Origin: Sphingobacterium puteale
Lineage (GTDB): Bacteria > Bacteroidota > Bacteroidia > Sphingobacteriales > Sphingobacteriaceae
NCBI RefSeq assembly: GCF_003627955.1
Contig: NZ_RBWS01000005.1
Span: forward strand, 1-64,000
Length of the DNA stretch: 64,000 bases
Direction of reading: 5' to 3'
Shown here one piece after another: positions 61,979-64,000 of this stretch. Position 1 is the first letter of the stretch; the number at the start of each line of letters is the position of its first letter. The translations under genes were made by a program, and so were the position numbers. The notes below the pieces were generated by a model. The model made no database searches. It had not been told where the DNA came from and saw only the letters and a program-made list of their open reading frames with translations.

Positions 61979-62827
61979 ATGAAAAAAAACATTCTACTAC
62001 CCGTAGATTTTTCGGCACATTCTAACAATGCGGTAAATTACGCTGTGGGTCTGGCAACTCAGAAAGGGTACAGCATTCACCTTTACCACAATTACACTTC
62101 AGCTTCCGCTGTATTCGAGGAGGAAACAGGTTCCACAGGTAAACAGAGTCCTATATTTAAAGCTGATATTCTGATTAAGAAGCTTGCCGAACAGATTACG
62201 TCCATGAATGCTGCTCTTGAGGTTACGACCCAATGTGAGCGCGGCATGATCACAGAGACTTTACCTGATATCGCTACACCTGATCGCTTTGATTTCGTGA
62301 TTATGGGCACAAAAGGGATTACAAATGATGACAGTCAACTTATCGGCAGTACAACCTATGTCATTAGTAAAAAATCAAAAATTCCCGTTTTGGCCATCCC
62401 CGCAGAGGTGTCATTTGAACAACTTGACAAAGTTGGTTTATTGTCCAATTTCAAGGAAGAAGAGGTGCAGACGGTTCGGGATTTTGTCAATATCATGGGC
62501 AAAGATTTTGAATTAAAACTGATGCATGTACATTATGATCATTCTTCAGAAAACCGGATTGAAGACAAATTGGAAGTGTGGAAATATAAAATCAAAAAAT
62601 ATATCGGCGTCACCAACATCGCTATTGAAGTCGACTCGATACAGGGAGATATTGAAGATCTCGACACCGTCCCTGAGGTCATCAATGAAATGATCCATGC
62701 TGAAAAGATCAAGATATTACTGGTGACACGTTCGCGAAAATCATTTTTTGAACGTGCTTTCACCCGATCAGTGGCAAAAGCATTGTTTAGCCATCCTTTA
62801 GTTCCAATATTTTTTACCAAAGCATAA
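61979..62827 (+). CDS. Universal stress protein, two UspA domains
   Basis: The 282-residue protein contains two UspA repeats. The first (about 1-145) is complete, with KNILLPVDFSAHSNNAVNYAVGLA at the start and VIMGTKG followed by STTYVISKKSKIPVLAIP, similar to the ATP-binding G-x2-G-x9-G-S/T motif. The second (about 150-282) is more diverged. Such proteins respond to stress or starvation. It lies in an operon with a paralogue 14 bp downstream, sharing about the same size and domain layout. Confidence 0.9.
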   Translation: MKKNILLPVDFSAHSNNAVNYAVGLATQKGYSIHLYHNYTSASAVFEEETGSTGKQSPIFKADILIKKLAEQITSMNAALEVTTQCERGMITETLPDIATPDRFDFVIMGTKGITNDDSQLIGSTTYVISKKSKIPVLAIPAEVSFEQLDKVGLLSNFKEEEVQTVRDFVNIMGKDFELKLMHVHYDHSSENRIEDKLEVWKYKIKKYIGVTNIAIEVDSIQGDIEDLDTVPEVINEMIHAEKIKILLVTRSRKSFFERAFTRSVAKALFSHPLVPIFFTKA

Positions 62828-62841
62828 TTAAGTATATCGCT

Positions 62842-63684
62842 ATGTCTAAATTATTAATACCCGTAGATTTTTCCGAAAATGCACGAATCGCAGCAGCCTA
62901 TGCAGCCCAGATCGCGCAGGAAACACATGATGAAATTACACTCTTTCACTCCTTCACTTCACATATCAATAAATTTGCAAATGCGAAGCATTTAGTAGAC
63001 CCGACCGAAGATGAGGCTCATCGTAAGATGGAGGAACTTGTCGCCGAACTGCTACAAAAATATCCTTCGTTAAAAATTTCTACTCTGTTTACGAACGGGA
63101 TTTTAGCAGAATCTTTGGATAAACAAGAGATAAAAGATAGCTATCGGGCCGTGATTATGGGAACAAAAGGAGTCACCGGACTCGAATCTGTACTAATCGG
63201 AAGCAACACTTATGACGTTATTAAAGAGTCAAAAATTCCCGTATTGGCAATCCCAAAAAATGCCGTAAAATTAAAAAAAGATAACATTGCATTGCTGACA
63301 AATTTTAAGCCCGGTGAGCTTGAAGTGCTTAAGCAAGCGATTCCTTTGTATGGGAAAAACTTCCATTTACAACTTATCCATATCAACAAAAGTGAACTAG
63401 AAATCAATACATTAGGCCAAAAACTCGAAAAATGGATTGAACAGATTATTGCTGAAACAGGCATTGAAGACATTTCATATATTGTCAAAGCGCCGAGCTA
63501 TTTCGCCGGTTCACGAGAGAACATCGCAAACGGAATACATACGATTATCAGAGATGAAGATATTGATGTGATTTTGATTACAAAAAGTAGAAAAACTTTT
63601 TTTCAAAACATTTTTACTGAAAATATTGTTAAGCACATGGCTTTTGAAATTGAGGTACCAAATTTTTTCGGCCGAGTAGATTGA
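62842..63684 (+). CDS. Universal stress protein, paralogue of the upstream gene
   Basis: The 280-residue protein has the same two-domain plan. The first UspA domain shows SKLLIPVDFSENARIAAAYAAQIA and VIMGTKGVTGLESVLIGSNTYDVI, and the second is diverged but retains the IDVILITKSRKTFFQ ending found in its neighbour as IKILLVTRSRKSFFE. The two genes clearly come from a tandem duplication. A weak hairpin (63685-63699) follows the stop. Confidence 0.9.
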   Translation: MSKLLIPVDFSENARIAAAYAAQIAQETHDEITLFHSFTSHINKFANAKHLVDPTEDEAHRKMEELVAELLQKYPSLKISTLFTNGILAESLDKQEIKDSYRAVIMGTKGVTGLESVLIGSNTYDVIKESKIPVLAIPKNAVKLKKDNIALLTNFKPGELEVLKQAIPLYGKNFHLQLIHINKSELEINTLGQKLEKWIEQIIAETGIEDISYIVKAPSYFAGSRENIANGIHTIIRDEDIDVILITKSRKTFFQNIFTENIVKHMAFEIEVPNFFGRVD

Positions 63685-63774
63685 CCAAATAATTTTTGGC
63701 AAATTTATTGCAAGAGTAGTCAATGAATTAATTTAACAAGAATTTTATAGTAGAAAATTTTACAAGAACACATT

Positions 63775-64000
63775 ATGAAAATTAGCCTTAAAAAATCAGG
63801 ATTACTAATCGCGGCAGGAATTATCTCGACCGCATCCTTTGCACAAAGTGCAAAGCAGTCATCAATTGAAGGCACAACTCCATTTGGTCCGGCAACACAA
63901 TACAGGACTTGGTCCATCGGTGTGGGCGCTGGCGTAACTAGCTTACAAAACATTGCCAAGTTAAATAATGGAGGTTATGACAAACTGGACTGGAACCTAG
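63775..64000 (+). CDS. N-terminal part of an outer-membrane (OmpA-like) protein
   Basis: The gene starts at the ATG at 63775 and runs off the right edge, so only 75 codons are seen. A signal peptide (KKSGLLIAAGIISTASFAQ) is followed by PFGPATQYRTWSIGVGAGVTSLQ, the first strands of a beta barrel as in OmpA-family porins of Sphingobacteriaceae. The C-terminal peptidoglycan-binding domain, if present, lies outside the window, so the family call is provisional. Confidence 0.65.
   Translation, partial: MKISLKKSGLLIAAGIISTASFAQSAKQSSIEGTTPFGPATQYRTWSIGVGAGVTSLQNIAKLNNGGYDKLDWNL

Noticed and set aside
63685..63699. Terminator after the second stress-protein gene
   Set aside because: Only a 5-bp CCAAA/TTTGG stem and no strong T run; too weak to call.

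Overview
The window comes from the chromosome of a Bacteroidota bacterium, most probably a Sphingobacteriaceae member close to Sphingobacterium or Pedobacter. The evidence is three SusC/SusD outer-membrane pairs, a FecI-like sigma factor with a FecR-like anti-sigma factor, a TamL-type lipoprotein, several TlpA-type thioredoxin lipoproteins, AT-rich intergenic DNA, and several matches to the Bacteroidota -33/-7 promoter (TTTG, about 19-21 bp, TAnnTTTG). There is no rRNA, ordinary tRNA, CRISPR array or intact mobile element.

Layout. 1-9.5 kb: an anti-sigma/sigma pair, a DoxX/MauE-like membrane protein, a small secreted Cys-containing protein, and a SusC-SusD-TlpA operon, possibly led by a 57-codon ORF. 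9.5-24.6 kb: accessory DNA. It holds an XRE regulator facing an MNT-HEPN protein, a decayed IS1595-type transposase, a pRiA4b ORF-3 protein, a DUF1016/PDDEXK nuclease, an S41 peptidase, an SMI1/KNR4 protein, a lipase-like hydrolase, a SWIM/WGR two-gene operon, a secreted 20-residue-repeat protein broken by a stop codon, and small unknown ORFs. 24.7-26.7 kb: a Ro60 (TROVE plus VWA) orthologue followed directly by three tandem Y-RNA-like elements. 28-38.7 kb: housekeeping and transport genes (TamL, SpoU methyltransferase, MFS, ABC pair, GNAT, topoisomerase IV subunit A, MsrA). 39-56.6 kb: what looks like a murein-peptide utilisation locus (glycosylasparaginase, NlpC/P60 endopeptidase, dipeptide epimerase, two convergent SusCD pairs, M14 and S66 carboxypeptidases, dihydroorotase-like enzyme). 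56.7-64 kb: an orphan OmpR-type regulator, a TlpA lipoprotein, AlaS, two tandem universal stress proteins and the start of an outer-membrane protein gene.

The most interesting item is the Ro60/Y-RNA module. All three RNA units share a base-paired arm pair around an internal loop, a GYCG(Y)AR motif and an AGTTACTTCG box, and all carry a T-arm-like hairpin. The first unit is a circularly permuted tRNA: T arm, then a 7-bp acceptor stem closed by a GGTA loop, then a canonical D arm, with the Y stem in place of the anticodon arm. The second theme is the murein-peptide locus, which joins the enzyme activities of the Bacillus ykfABC system to SusCD importers. Functions are inferred from sequence motifs read by eye; no database search was possible.
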